DNA from: Gemmatales bacterium
GTDB lineage: Bacteria; Planctomycetota; Planctomycetia; Gemmatales; Gemmataceae
Direction: 5' to 3'
Assembly: GCA_026004675.1 (NCBI GenBank)
Contig: BPJP01000015.1
Coordinates: 1 to 60,656, forward strand
Length of the DNA stretch: 60,656 nucleotides
In this document: piece by piece, positions 35,049 through 42,035 of the stretch
Position numbering within the stretch: position 1 is the first letter of the stretch
Layout: each line of letters starts with the position of its first letter
Notes under the pieces: generated by a model
Told to the model about the DNA's origin: nothing
Databases searched by the model: none
What the model saw: the letters and a program-made list of their open reading frames with translations, nothing else
Program-made: the position numbers and the translations under genes

Positions 35049-35114
35049 GATGACCGCGAAACGCTTCAGCGTTCAGGACAATGCTGACCGCAATTGGCAC
35101 ATCCTCGCACGCCA

Positions 35115-35157
35115 AACAAAAAGCGGACTTGTGCCCGACAGGCAGGCTCAAGTCCGC
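35115..35157 (-). terminator. Rho-independent terminator of the small membrane protein gene
   Basis: Perfect 9-bp inverted repeat GCGGACTTG (35123-35131) / CAAGTCCGC (35149-35157). Read on the minus strand the stem is followed by TTTTTGTTT. It sits 37 bases after the stop of the minus-strand gene ending at 35195 and would terminate that cassette. Confidence 0.85.
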
Positions 35158-35194
35158 AAAATTCAACAGTATCGAAGCGGTTTTCAGGCAGCGG

Positions 35195-35374
35195 TCAAGG
35201 CACGGCAGGCCGATGCGCACCTCGCCGAGCAAAGATCAGACCCAGTCCGCTGGCCATCGAGGCGAGGCCGGCTTCCAACGCACCGGTCGAAAGCTGATAG
35301 ATACCCAGCCCGATAAGGCCGATGCCGGTCAAATACGTCTTCCAGCCAGCAAAAAGATCAAGCGGGTTCGTCAT
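35195..35374 (-). CDS. Small hydrophobic membrane protein (59 aa, holin-like topology)
   Basis: A short reading frame that is easily missed. It starts with ATG at 35374 inside the end of the upstream gene (17-base overlap) and codes for 59 residues: a short polar start (MTNPLDLFAGWKTYL), a hydrophobic segment (TGIGLIGLGIYQLSTGA) and a second one (LEAGLASMASGLGLIFA), then RRGAHRPAVP. Two short hydrophobic helices and a charged tail resemble phage holin or small envelope proteins, which is an inference from topology alone. A terminator follows. Confidence 0.6.
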   Translation of the reverse strand: MTNPLDLFAGWKTYLTGIGLIGLGIYQLSTGALEAGLASMASGLGLIFARRGAHRPAVP

Positions 35375-35564
35375 CCGTTTTCCTCCCTTGCAATTGGTTC
35401 AACTTCAGTTCGAGTGCCGCCGCGACGGCCTGGTCGATGATCGGATCGAGTTTTTTTCGGATGGTTTGACTGAAGGTGGGTTTGTGGCCGGCGAACAGGC
35501 CTCGGTGACGGGCCAGCCAACCGGCCAGGAGACTGAACAGGCACGGCAAGACGTCGTTCATCAT
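35358..35564 (-). CDS. Small protein of unknown function (68 aa)
   Basis: The product begins MMNDVLPCLFSLLAGWLARH, a short hydrophobic helix, then GLFAGHKPTFSQTIRKKLDP and a helical charged C-terminus. The start overlaps the stop of the gene upstream (ATGATGA), and the end overlaps the next small gene by 17 bases, so the three are translationally coupled in a minus-strand cassette. No family is recognised. Confidence 0.6.
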   Translation of the reverse strand: MMNDVLPCLFSLLAGWLARHRGLFAGHKPTFSQTIRKKLDPIIDQAVAAALELKLNQLQGRKTDDEPA

Positions 35565-36391
35565 CGTTTGCCTTTCCAAAGTGTAAGAAGCAACACAAGG
35601 CCGACGACCAGAAGAAGCCACGAAGGGCGCAGCTCGAAGCCGCGCCACGGCCAGAACCATTGGCGCAAATCGGGATCGAGTTGGGGACGGTAAAGCGGGT
35701 TTCGGCGGCGCAACTGGCAGGCACGTTCGAGGGCGACGGAGAGGGCACCGATGCCTCCCTCGTAATCGTCTTGCCGGTGCAGGACTTCGCCGTCGGGGCT
35801 TTGCACATAGATCGTTGGCCGACCGGACGTGACGAACCCGGGACGTAACGCCCAGTTTTCTGGTCGATACGACTGCACGATAAAGTGCTTAGCCAAATCG
35901 GTCGATTCCAGGTCGGTGCAAACCGGGTCGCAAAGTTCTTTGGGGCCGATGATCGTCAGGCGGAGTTTGTCTGCGTCGTCGGGAATGCCGTTTTCCAGCA
36001 GCGAGATAAGCTCCTGCTTGGAAATGGGGTTGCCGTTGTGGGAACAGGTTTCCTCGCATTGGGTCGTGTCGACGCCAAAGTTGAGATGGGGGACGGCTGG
36101 CTGCGGTCGGGAAGGGGAGGAAGGTCGCTTGCGATCGGGAAAAGGGAACCAGTTTCCTGAAGCGTCATAGTAGCCGAGCCAACGGTCCGTTTGGGGATCG
36201 AGAATCCAATATCTTCCCGTGCGGGCGGACCAGTAGCCGATCTGCTGCTTTTGGGAGTTTAAATACGCGACATCGCCGTTGCCGAGGATGCGTTCGTGGC
36301 CGCCGACCGGCGGCTTGTCGTGGGGTGGTCAGCATTGGGCGCACGTTCTTTGGGTGGCACACAGCGCGCAGAGGATCACGAAGGTTCGCAT
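35561..36391 (-). pseudogene. Thioredoxin-like, membrane-anchored exported protein gene with an in-frame TGA at codon 21
   Basis: A single frame runs from ATG 36391 to the stop at 35561, broken only by TGA at 36331-36329. AAAGGAGC precedes the ATG at ideal spacing. Codons 1-20 read as a short signal peptide (RTFVILCALCATQRTCAQC). After the TGA about 255 codons remain open: a WxGYYDxxGNW-like repeat (IGYWSARTGRYWILDPQTDR), then LRLTIIGPKELCDPVCTDLE with two cysteines, GRPTIYVQSPDGEVLHRQDD, which fits a thioredoxin-fold strand-turn-strand, and a C-terminal membrane helix (WLLLVVGLVLLLTLW). No ATG, GTG or TTG follows the TGA until 35896, well inside the domain. A mutation, a sequence error or TGA recoding could explain it. 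I mark it as broken. Confidence 0.55.
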
Positions 36392-36574
36392 CGGGTGCTC
36401 CTTTCAGCAAAACGAAACGAGATCAAGTCACGGTGTCAAAAGCGACACGAGCGGTGGATTCGCAAGCGGGAAGGGAAAGGATCAAGAGGAGACCAGGCGC
36501 CAATACTTTGTCGCCGCTCGCATATCGGCTCGGCGCTGCCGAGCGATTGGCGACGCGGTTGGCAGTTGCAACAT

Positions 36575-37198
36575 TTAGCCGTTATGCGGTACGGGAGGGG
36601 GAGGCGGTGCCAGCCACAAGAACACCCAGCCGATGCCAAAGCGTCGGCGGAATTCTTCGGGGGTCATCCACAAGAGTTCGTCAGCGCCGATGCCGTTGTT
36701 GTCGAGAAGAGCGGCCCAGTCGTTGTTGAGCTGGACGAGGTTGACCATGTGGGCGATTCGGCCGCGATAGCGGACGCCGTCGTTGCCGGTGTAGGTGACG
36801 GCCGGCATGCGGCCAGTGGCCAGCGCCTTGCGCAGCAGATCGATGTCGCTGCCGGTGTATTGGATATAATCGGGAACTGGAATCTTTTTTTCTCGACAAA
36901 AGTCGCGCAACTGACGATCGACTTTGGCGGGATAGGCGCCACCCGGCTGACGGGCACACCAGTCGCGCAAACCGCGAAGCTCTTCGAGATGGCACCATCG
37001 GGCGGCCATCTCGATGGAACTCATGACGCACATGCCAGCGCCATCGGCGCCGCCGCAATTGCGCAAGCGCTGGTCGACGGGCAGGTCGATCCGCACCGGT
37101 TGTTTGCCGTCCGGACTGGTGTCGCCACCGAGTCGGATTTGAGCGGCGGCAAACGTCATGAGCAGCGCGCAGACGATCGAACCCAGGGCGTTTTTCAT
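36575..37198 (-). CDS. Exported papain-like (C39-like) cysteine peptidase homologue
   Basis: The 207-residue product has a signal peptide (MKNALGSIVCALLMTFAAAQ). The motif NCGGADGAGMCVMSSIEMAA places a catalytic Cys57, and a histidine in GRIAHMVNLVQLNNDWAALL (His150) with LLDNN (166-168) completes a Cys-His-Asp/Asn triad typical of papain-like and C39-like peptidase folds. Activity is a prediction by pattern. AAGGAGC precedes the ATG. It is first in the minus-strand cassette with the thioredoxin-like gene 184 bases on, both with the same style of ribosome site. A C-terminal proline run (APPPPPVPHNG) is unusual. Confidence 0.6.
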   Translation of the reverse strand: MKNALGSIVCALLMTFAAAQIRLGGDTSPDGKQPVRIDLPVDQRLRNCGGADGAGMCVMSSIEMAARWCHLEELRGLRDWCARQPGGAYPAKVDRQLRDFCREKKIPVPDYIQYTGSDIDLLRKALATGRMPAVTYTGNDGVRYRGRIAHMVNLVQLNNDWAALLDNNGIGADELLWMTPEEFRRRFGIGWVFLWLAPPPPPVPHNG

Positions 37199-37345
37199 CG
37201 TGATGCTCCTTAGAAGATGGGCTTGAGTGGAGGCAGGCGAATGGATCGCATGAACATTAGTATACAGATGAGCGCTAAGGCGTCAAGAAAAATTTGCCGA
37301 AAAACGAGTTGTGCAGCAACCGAGGGCATATTCAGATTTGCAAAA

Positions 37346-37405
37346 AGAAAAAAAACCCGCTTTTCGCTCAGCCGACGTAACCGACGGCGCGAGCGGAAAA
37401 CGGGT
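37346..37405 (-). terminator. Rho-independent terminator of the hsp20 operon
   Basis: Arms 37355-37369 (ACCCGCTTTTCGCTC) and 37391-37405 (GAGCGGAAAACGGGT) pair along almost their whole length with one-base slips. On the minus strand the stem is followed by a run of T (plus-strand A run 37348-37355). It lies 21 bases past the end of the second hsp20 gene. The rest of the 37199-37426 interval is AT-rich with no gene; the peptidase promoter is presumably there. Confidence 0.8.
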
Positions 37406-37426
37406 CGAGCAAAACAGGGGTGGTCC

Positions 37427-37816
37427 TCATGAAGCTGCCGTGACCGTAATCTTCTTCGGTTTGGCCGCTTCCGGTTTGGGCAGATGGATTTTCAGGACGC
37501 CGTTTTTCACCTCGGCTTTGATCTTGTCGGGATCGATGCCCTCGATGGTAAAAGAGCGGTAGAAATAACCGACTCCATATTCGCGATAGAGCCAGCGGAC
37601 GTTTTCGTGCCTGGGTCGGCAACGAGCATGAAGCATCAATTCCCCTTTTTCATAACGGACATCGATGTCCTCGGGTTTAGCCCCAGGCACATCAGCGTAG
37701 AGGGTGAACCCCTCGTCGGTTTCAATGATGTCCACCCTGGGTTGATAGGTATAAGGAGTCCCCTCCATTTTGGTTTCGCTTTGGCGACGGCTCTTGTTGA
37801 CATTGGTCTCGGCCAT
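37427..37816 (-). CDS. Small heat shock protein, Hsp20 family
   Basis: The 129-residue product has an alpha-crystallin domain: PRVDIIETDEGFTLYADVPG, the MLHARCRP strand, REYGVGYFYRSFTIEGIDPD and the conserved end KNGVLKIHLPKPEAAKPKKI (A-x-x-x-x-G-V-L motif). Hsp20 proteins hold unfolding client proteins without ATP. It is preceded by a strong AAGGAGGTG site, 32 bases after its paralogue, and both share one transcript from the 38.3-kb promoter region. A terminator lies downstream. The short N-terminal arm is typical of bacterial class A Hsp20. Confidence 0.93.
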   Translation of the reverse strand: MAETNVNKSRRQSETKMEGTPYTYQPRVDIIETDEGFTLYADVPGAKPEDIDVRYEKGELMLHARCRPRHENVRWLYREYGVGYFYRSFTIEGIDPDKIKAEVKNGVLKIHLPKPEAAKPKKITVTAAS

Positions 37817-37848
37817 GCTAACACCTCCTTTCGCGTGGCTGAAATGGA

Positions 37849-38289
37849 CTACGACCCAGCCTGGACGGCAATCCGACGTGGTTTGGCGGCCTCGCTCTTG
37901 GGCAACGTGATGAGCAAGACGCCGTCGTCATATTTGGCGGTCACCTTGTCCGCGTCGACCACTGTGGGGAGGGTCAGCTGCCGTTGGAACTTGCCGACAC
38001 CTCGCTCACGGCGATGCCAGGTAGCCTTTTCCTCTTCTTCGAATTTGCGCTCGCCTTGGATCGTCAGCTGATTCCCCTCGGCGACCAGGATTTCGAGTTG
38101 CTCCAGCTTGACACCAGGGATTTCCGCTTCAACAAAGATGTTTTCATCGTCTTCCCATACGTTGACCGGCGGATACGCACCTGCGACCGCCAATCCAGCA
38201 ACCGGCTGCTCCATCAGACGATTGAACGCCGACTGCAATCGATCAAACTCTTCCAGCAACGACGATTGTGGAAGCCATCGTGCAACCAT
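37849..38289 (-). CDS. Small heat shock protein, Hsp20 family
   Basis: This 146-residue paralogue (about 40% alike by eye) has the alpha-crystallin core PPVNVWEDDENIFVEAEIPG, the ERGVGKFQRQLTLPTVVDAD block and the DGVLLITLPKSEAAKPRRI end. AAAGGAGGGGA precedes the ATG. It is the upstream gene of a two-gene operon. Its promoter region lies between it and the divergent HTH/terminase operon, where two copies of a 15-base imperfect palindrome occur. Sitting between the minus-strand cassette and the terminase block, it may be cargo of that block or a pre-existing host operon. Confidence 0.93.
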   Translation of the reverse strand: MVARWLPQSSLLEEFDRLQSAFNRLMEQPVAGLAVAGAYPPVNVWEDDENIFVEAEIPGVKLEQLEILVAEGNQLTIQGERKFEEEEKATWHRRERGVGKFQRQLTLPTVVDADKVTAKYDDGVLLITLPKSEAAKPRRIAVQAGS

Positions 38290-38448
38290 CCGTCCCCTCC
38301 TTTCACGTTCCTTCAGACTTGCCTGTGACAGGATGCGACCGCAGCAAAGCGGTCTGAAAGACGTAGTAGCAAACGTCGCGCCAATTTGCCATAAATAACA
38401 TAACTACCCACCTAAGAAAGAGTTACAACTAAAAGCACCATGTTCTTT

Positions 38449-38516
38449 CTGCCAAATTGACAGTCTTCGCCTTCTGGCCCACGACTAGCCTTCCAGCGCA
38501 TCTGCCAAAATGACAG
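38449..38516. promoter_or_regulatory. Twin 15-bp imperfect palindromes between hsp20 and the HTH/terminase operon
   Basis: CTGCCAAATTGACAG at 38449-38463 and CTGCCAAAATGACAG at 38502-38516 differ by one base, are 53 bases apart (about five helical turns) and are imperfect inverted repeats of the form CTGyCA-n3-TGrCAG. They sit in the 325-base divergent region 38290-38614, which holds no gene. They could be operators for the hsp20 operon (a heat-shock repressor or factor) or for the divergent operon. The identity of the binding protein cannot be told. Confidence 0.5.
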
Positions 38517-38539
38517 TTCCACTTTTTCTTGTTTTTTTC

Positions 38540-38568
38540 TTGAAATGTATACTTTTGTCCATTAAACT
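38540..38568 (+). promoter_or_regulatory. Sigma-70-type promoter for the HTH/terminase operon
   Basis: TTGAAA (38540-38545) and TAAACT (38563-38568) are separated by 17 bases, close to the sigma-70 consensus, in an AT-rich tract 46 bases before the ATG of the first gene. This placement makes it the probable promoter of the plus-strand operon. Confidence 0.5.
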
Positions 38569-38614
38569 AAGCAAAAGAACTTGAAAGTGATCGGTTTTAA
38601 ACGGAGTCGCAAAA

Positions 38615-38857
38615 ATGAAAACGCAGTTACTTTCGGGGGTGCAGATCGCTCGTCGGCTCGGAATCGGGCCGAAAACCCTCTATCGCTGGTCCCAGAGCGG
38701 GGTCTTTCCTCCGCCTTTGCGCTTGGGACGGCGTGGCCGGGTGCTTCGCTGGACCGTCGAGGAAGTCGAAGCGTTTCTTCAAGGTTGTCGGCAAGAAAAA
38801 CCAGCCGACCACTCCGGCGGTCAACGTTCGAGGCACCGAGCTGGAGCAAAAGGATAA
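38615..38857 (+). CDS. AlpA/MerR-like small DNA-binding protein
   Basis: The 80-residue protein has an N-terminal winged helix-turn-helix of the excisionase/AlpA type: LLSGVQIARRLGIGPKTLYR, then WSQSGVFPPPLRLGRRGRVL and WTVEEVEAFLQ, matching the L-T..E.A..LGIS..TL.RW.K.G.FP pattern. Members regulate or excise mobile elements and can be small terminase-like factors. The stop TAA overlaps the ATG of the terminase gene (TAATG), so the two are translationally coupled. CGGAG precedes the ATG. Confidence 0.85.
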   Translation: MKTQLLSGVQIARRLGIGPKTLYRWSQSGVFPPPLRLGRRGRVLRWTVEEVEAFLQGCRQEKPADHSGGQRSRHRAGAKG

Positions 38858-40044
38858 TGACCTTCACATCGCGATTCGTGTCGGCATTGCTGACAAGGAA
38901 GGAGCCGGCATGGTCGAATGGCTTTCACCCTGATCCGTGGCAGTATGACTTGCTGCACAGCCAAGCACGGCAGATCCTGTTGAATTGTGCGCGGCAAAGC
39001 GGCAAGTCGACTGCGGCGGCAGCCCTTGCTTTGGGCCAGGCACACCAGCGCCCAGGGAGTTTGATCCTCGTTGTCGCGCCATCGCTTCGGCAATCTTCAG
39101 AGCTGTTGCGCAAGGTGAAAGAGATCGATCGGGCGCAGGGATGTCGTGTCGCACGGCGTCGTAACAGCAATACCCTATTGGAATTCGCCAACCATTCCCG
39201 GGTCGTATCGTTGCCGGGTTGCGAGGCGACCATCCGTACGTTTTCCAGCGTGGAATTGTTGTTGATCGACGAAGCAGCACGGGTGCCGGAGGATTTGTAC
39301 GCCTCGGTTCGTCCGATGCTCGCTGTCAGTTGGGGACGATTGGTTTGCTTGTCAACGCCTTTCGGCCAACGGGGTTTTTTCTGGCGGGAGTGGGTCGGCG
39401 ACGGCGATTGGCTGCGGATTTGCGTTCCCTGGCAAAAGTGTCCCCGCATCTCTGCCGACTTCATCGAATCGGAAAGGCGAAGTCTTGGCGATGCCTGGAT
39501 TCGCCAGGAATACGAATGCTCGTTTGAAGCGTTGGAAGGACTGGTGTATCCCGATTTCGCCGAGCAATGTGCCTATGACACGCCGCTGTCGCCCATTGGC
39601 CGGGCGGTTGGCGGCATCGACTTCGGCTTTCGCAATCCCTTTTGCGCCTTGTGGGGAGTGCTCGATCGTGACGGCGTTTTGTGGATTCTGCACGAACGTT
39701 ATGTTCGCGGTCAGGGCATCCACGAACACGCGTCGGCCTTGCCCAAAGATGTCCTCTGGTTTGCCGACCCCGCCGGTCGAACCGAAATCGAAGCTTTGCG
39801 GCACGCTGGCCTGGTGGTCCGTCAGGGGCGAAATAACATACGTGCCGGCATCGCGGCCGTCACGGCTCGCTTGAGGCAAGGCCGACTCAAGGTCTATCGC
39901 CCGGCCTGTCCGAACCTGTTTGCCGAGGCGCAACTCTATCGCTACGAATCTTGCCCTCATACCGACAACCAGCAAGAAATTCCCCTTGATGCCCACAATC
40001 ATGCACTTGACGCCCTTCGCTACCTCGTCAGCCGATTGCCTTGA
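38857..40044 (+). CDS. Phage-type large terminase (TerL) homologue
   Basis: The 395-residue product contains all expected TerL elements: adenine/P-loop region LNCARQSGKST (Walker A, residues 43-52), Walker B with acidic residue LLLIDEAA (134-141), coupling STP (166-168), then the RNase H-like nuclease with Asp255 in GGIDFGFRNP, Asp304 in FADPAGRTE and Asp385 in NHALDALRYL. Length is near the phage norm (400-600, on the short side). TerL packages DNA into proheads, powered by ATP. Here no portal, protease, capsid or tail gene is near. The start at 38857 overlaps the previous stop; the frame back to 38581 runs over the HTH gene and is not real. Confidence 0.93.
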   Translation: MTFTSRFVSALLTRKEPAWSNGFHPDPWQYDLLHSQARQILLNCARQSGKSTAAAALALGQAHQRPGSLILVVAPSLRQSSELLRKVKEIDRAQGCRVARRRNSNTLLEFANHSRVVSLPGCEATIRTFSSVELLLIDEAARVPEDLYASVRPMLAVSWGRLVCLSTPFGQRGFFWREWVGDGDWLRICVPWQKCPRISADFIESERRSLGDAWIRQEYECSFEALEGLVYPDFAEQCAYDTPLSPIGRAVGGIDFGFRNPFCALWGVLDRDGVLWILHERYVRGQGIHEHASALPKDVLWFADPAGRTEIEALRHAGLVVRQGRNNIRAGIAAVTARLRQGRLKVYRPACPNLFAEAQLYRYESCPHTDNQQEIPLDAHNHALDALRYLVSRLP

Positions 40045-40164
40045 AAGCCCACCGACCTTCGAGCACGGGCGTTTTGCGAAGCTGCGGCCGCTGGAGCCAT
40101 GTCGTTTTCGAGAACAACAGCGCATTCGACCGAAGCACGTTTCTCGTTTTCAAAGGAAGTATCG

Positions 40165-40713
40165 ATGAGTCGTTACCGTAATCGCATTGTCGGCCATTGC
40201 CGCATGCGGGCAGGCGATCTGATCCCGCATGAGTGGAACTGGCGACGACATCCGCGCCGCCAACGTCAGGTCTTGCGCGACTTGTTGCGTGAAGTCGGCC
40301 TGGCCCGCAGTTTATTGGCTTACCGCCGGCCAGACGGCAAGTTGCAGCTTATCGACGGGCACCTTCGCCGTGATCTCGACCCCGATCTGGTCGTTGACGT
40401 CGAAATCCTCGATGTAACGGAAGAAGAAGCCAACAAGCTCCTTTTGTCGCTGGACAGCCTGGCTGCTTTGGCGGAGACCGATTCGGCTGCCGCCGAGCAA
40501 TTGCGGCAGCTTACGGCCACGCAATCGCAAGCCTTGGACAACTTGTGGCGCACGTTGGCGCAGGCATCCGCGAGCACCGCCGACACGCGCCCAAATAGCT
40601 CGGCTCTCCACGATCAATTCTTCATTCTCGTCGAATGTCGTGACGAGCAACACCAGGCCGCTTTGTTGGAGAAGTTTCACAGCGACGGCCTGGTTTGCCG
40701 GGCGTTGCTTTAA
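40165..40713 (+). CDS. ParB-like nuclease/DNA-binding domain protein
   Basis: The 182-residue protein has the ParB/Srx N-terminal domain as found beside phage terminases: HCRMRAGDLIPHEWNWRRHP, QRQVLRDLLREVGLARSLLA and the LIDGHLRRDLDPDLVVDVEI strand (IDGHLRRD, 63-70), followed by VTEEEANKLLLSLDSLAALA. This is the partition/sulfiredoxin-like CTPase-type fold; in phages such proteins are proposed to cut or bind DNA, with no settled function. AAAGGAAG precedes the ATG at 40165. The C-terminal 70 residues are not recognised. It lies 120 bases after the terminase. Confidence 0.85.
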   Translation: MSRYRNRIVGHCRMRAGDLIPHEWNWRRHPRRQRQVLRDLLREVGLARSLLAYRRPDGKLQLIDGHLRRDLDPDLVVDVEILDVTEEEANKLLLSLDSLAALAETDSAAAEQLRQLTATQSQALDNLWRTLAQASASTADTRPNSSALHDQFFILVECRDEQHQAALLEKFHSDGLVCRALL

Positions 40714-40747
40714 CTTGCTCCGTCTTGTTTTCGAAAGCAGGTGCGAG

Positions 40748-41872
40748 ATGTTGGTAGAAGTCGCGTCAGCGATCGTGCGTTCACCGCGCGTGATGCAAAT
40801 CGAGGGCATGTTCGATCTTCCAGCCGCGACAGAAAGCCGGTTGCAATGGGAGGCGACGCTGCCCATCGAAGATCGACCCTGGCATATCGGCTTGATCGTC
40901 GGTCCGTCTGGTTGTGGCAAATCGACAGTGACGCGGGCCTTGTTCGGGCGACAAATGGACAGGCAAATCCGGCTTCCGGACTGGGATCGAGCACGGGCCA
41001 TCGTCGACGCCTTCCCCGAAGGCATGTCGATCAAAGAGATTGTCTCGTTGTTGTCGTCGGTTGGTTTTTCCAGTCCGCCTGCGTGGCGGAGGCCATTTCA
41101 GTTCTTGTCCACTGGGGAGCAGTTTCGTGCCTCGCTGGCCCGGCTCATGGCCTACGCGGAGCATTCCCCCAACTGGGATCGTTTTTTCGTCGTCGATGAA
41201 TTTACGAGCGTAGTTGACCGGACAGTGGCTCGGATTGCCAGTGCCGCCCTGGCAAAGGCGGTGCGCCGTCGCCAATTGCGCCTGGTTGCCGTCACCTGCC
41301 ACGAAGATGTCGAAGAATGGCTGCAACCCGATTGGGTATATCGACCGGCGAGCAACGTTTTCGACTGGAGGCGTCTTCGGCGCCGACCCGCCATCGTCCT
41401 CGAGGTTCGCCGAGTGCATCGTTCGGCGTGGCAGCTTTTTCGGACGCATCATTATCTGAGTCACGATTTGGCGAGGAGTGCGGTTTGCTTCGTGGCATTT
41501 TGGGGGGAGCAAGCGGTGGCCTTTTCCGCATGGCTGCAGGCACTGACGCCAGCGCGATGCAAACGAGAGCATCGCACCGTCACTCTTCCCGACTTTCAAG
41601 GTGTGGGCATCGGTCATCGCCTGGCGGACTTCTGCGCTGCGCTTTGGAAAGCGCTTGGCTATCGCGTCCGCAGCACGACGGCTCATCCGGGCTATATTGC
41701 CGCCAGGCAGCGGTCGCCGAATTGGCAATTGGTGCGTTCTCCGTCTCTGGTTCGCTTCAATCCGCGCGATGCCCATATCCGCCATGCCGTGACCAGGCTC
41801 ACCAGCGGCTTCGAATACATCGGCCCGCCGCTCGACCGAGGTCTGGCCGAGCGTCTTCTGGCCGGCGCTTAA
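40748..41872 (+). CDS. ABC-type ATPase fused to a GNAT acetyltransferase domain
   Basis: The 374-residue protein has an ABC-type ATPase in the first 215 residues: Walker A GPSGCGKST (52-60), signature LSTGE (120-124), Walker B VVDE (148-151) and H-loop His185 in TCHED. The second part is a GNAT domain with the acetyl-CoA loop QGVGIGH (284-290) and strands AVCFVAFWGEQAVAFSAWL and YRVRSTTAHPG. This domain order is known as COG2401 in archaea and phages; its function is unknown. There is no membrane segment, so it is not a transporter. Start ATG 40748 comes 34 bases after the ParB-like stop. Operon neighbours suggest a role with the terminase. Confidence 0.85.
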   Translation: MLVEVASAIVRSPRVMQIEGMFDLPAATESRLQWEATLPIEDRPWHIGLIVGPSGCGKSTVTRALFGRQMDRQIRLPDWDRARAIVDAFPEGMSIKEIVSLLSSVGFSSPPAWRRPFQFLSTGEQFRASLARLMAYAEHSPNWDRFFVVDEFTSVVDRTVARIASAALAKAVRRRQLRLVAVTCHEDVEEWLQPDWVYRPASNVFDWRRLRRRPAIVLEVRRVHRSAWQLFRTHHYLSHDLARSAVCFVAFWGEQAVAFSAWLQALTPARCKREHRTVTLPDFQGVGIGHRLADFCAALWKALGYRVRSTTAHPGYIAARQRSPNWQLVRSPSLVRFNPRDAHIRHAVTRLTSGFEYIGPPLDRGLAERLLAGA

Positions 41873-42035
41873 CAGGTCGTTTGGTTTCGTGGTTTCTGTT
41901 TGCAATTCGCCGGCAAATCGCCTAACATTCAAGCACTTCGCTGGCTTTGCCAGCCCGCCAACCAAACAAGAACCAGCCGAACGAATCGCCCCGAAGTGCG
42001 GTCCTACCTTCCATCCTGCCAGGCTAAGAACGACG

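Noticed and set aside
36329..36331. Selenocysteine at codon 21 of the thioredoxin-like gene
   Set aside because: The TGA sits immediately after a signal peptide, not at the CxxxC-like redox site further on, and the formate dehydrogenase here uses Cys. No obvious SECIS stem was identified by eye. Kept only as an open question.
40165..40713. A chromosome or plasmid partition gene (ParB) with parA
   Set aside because: There is no parA, no parS-like inverted repeats and the text matches the terminase-associated ParB-like proteins more than true partition ParB.
41889..42035. N-terminal extension of the multi-HTH protein
   Set aside because: The 49 residues before the ATG at 42036 have no repeat-like content, and the upstream start is a GTG-type codon close to the stop of the previous gene.
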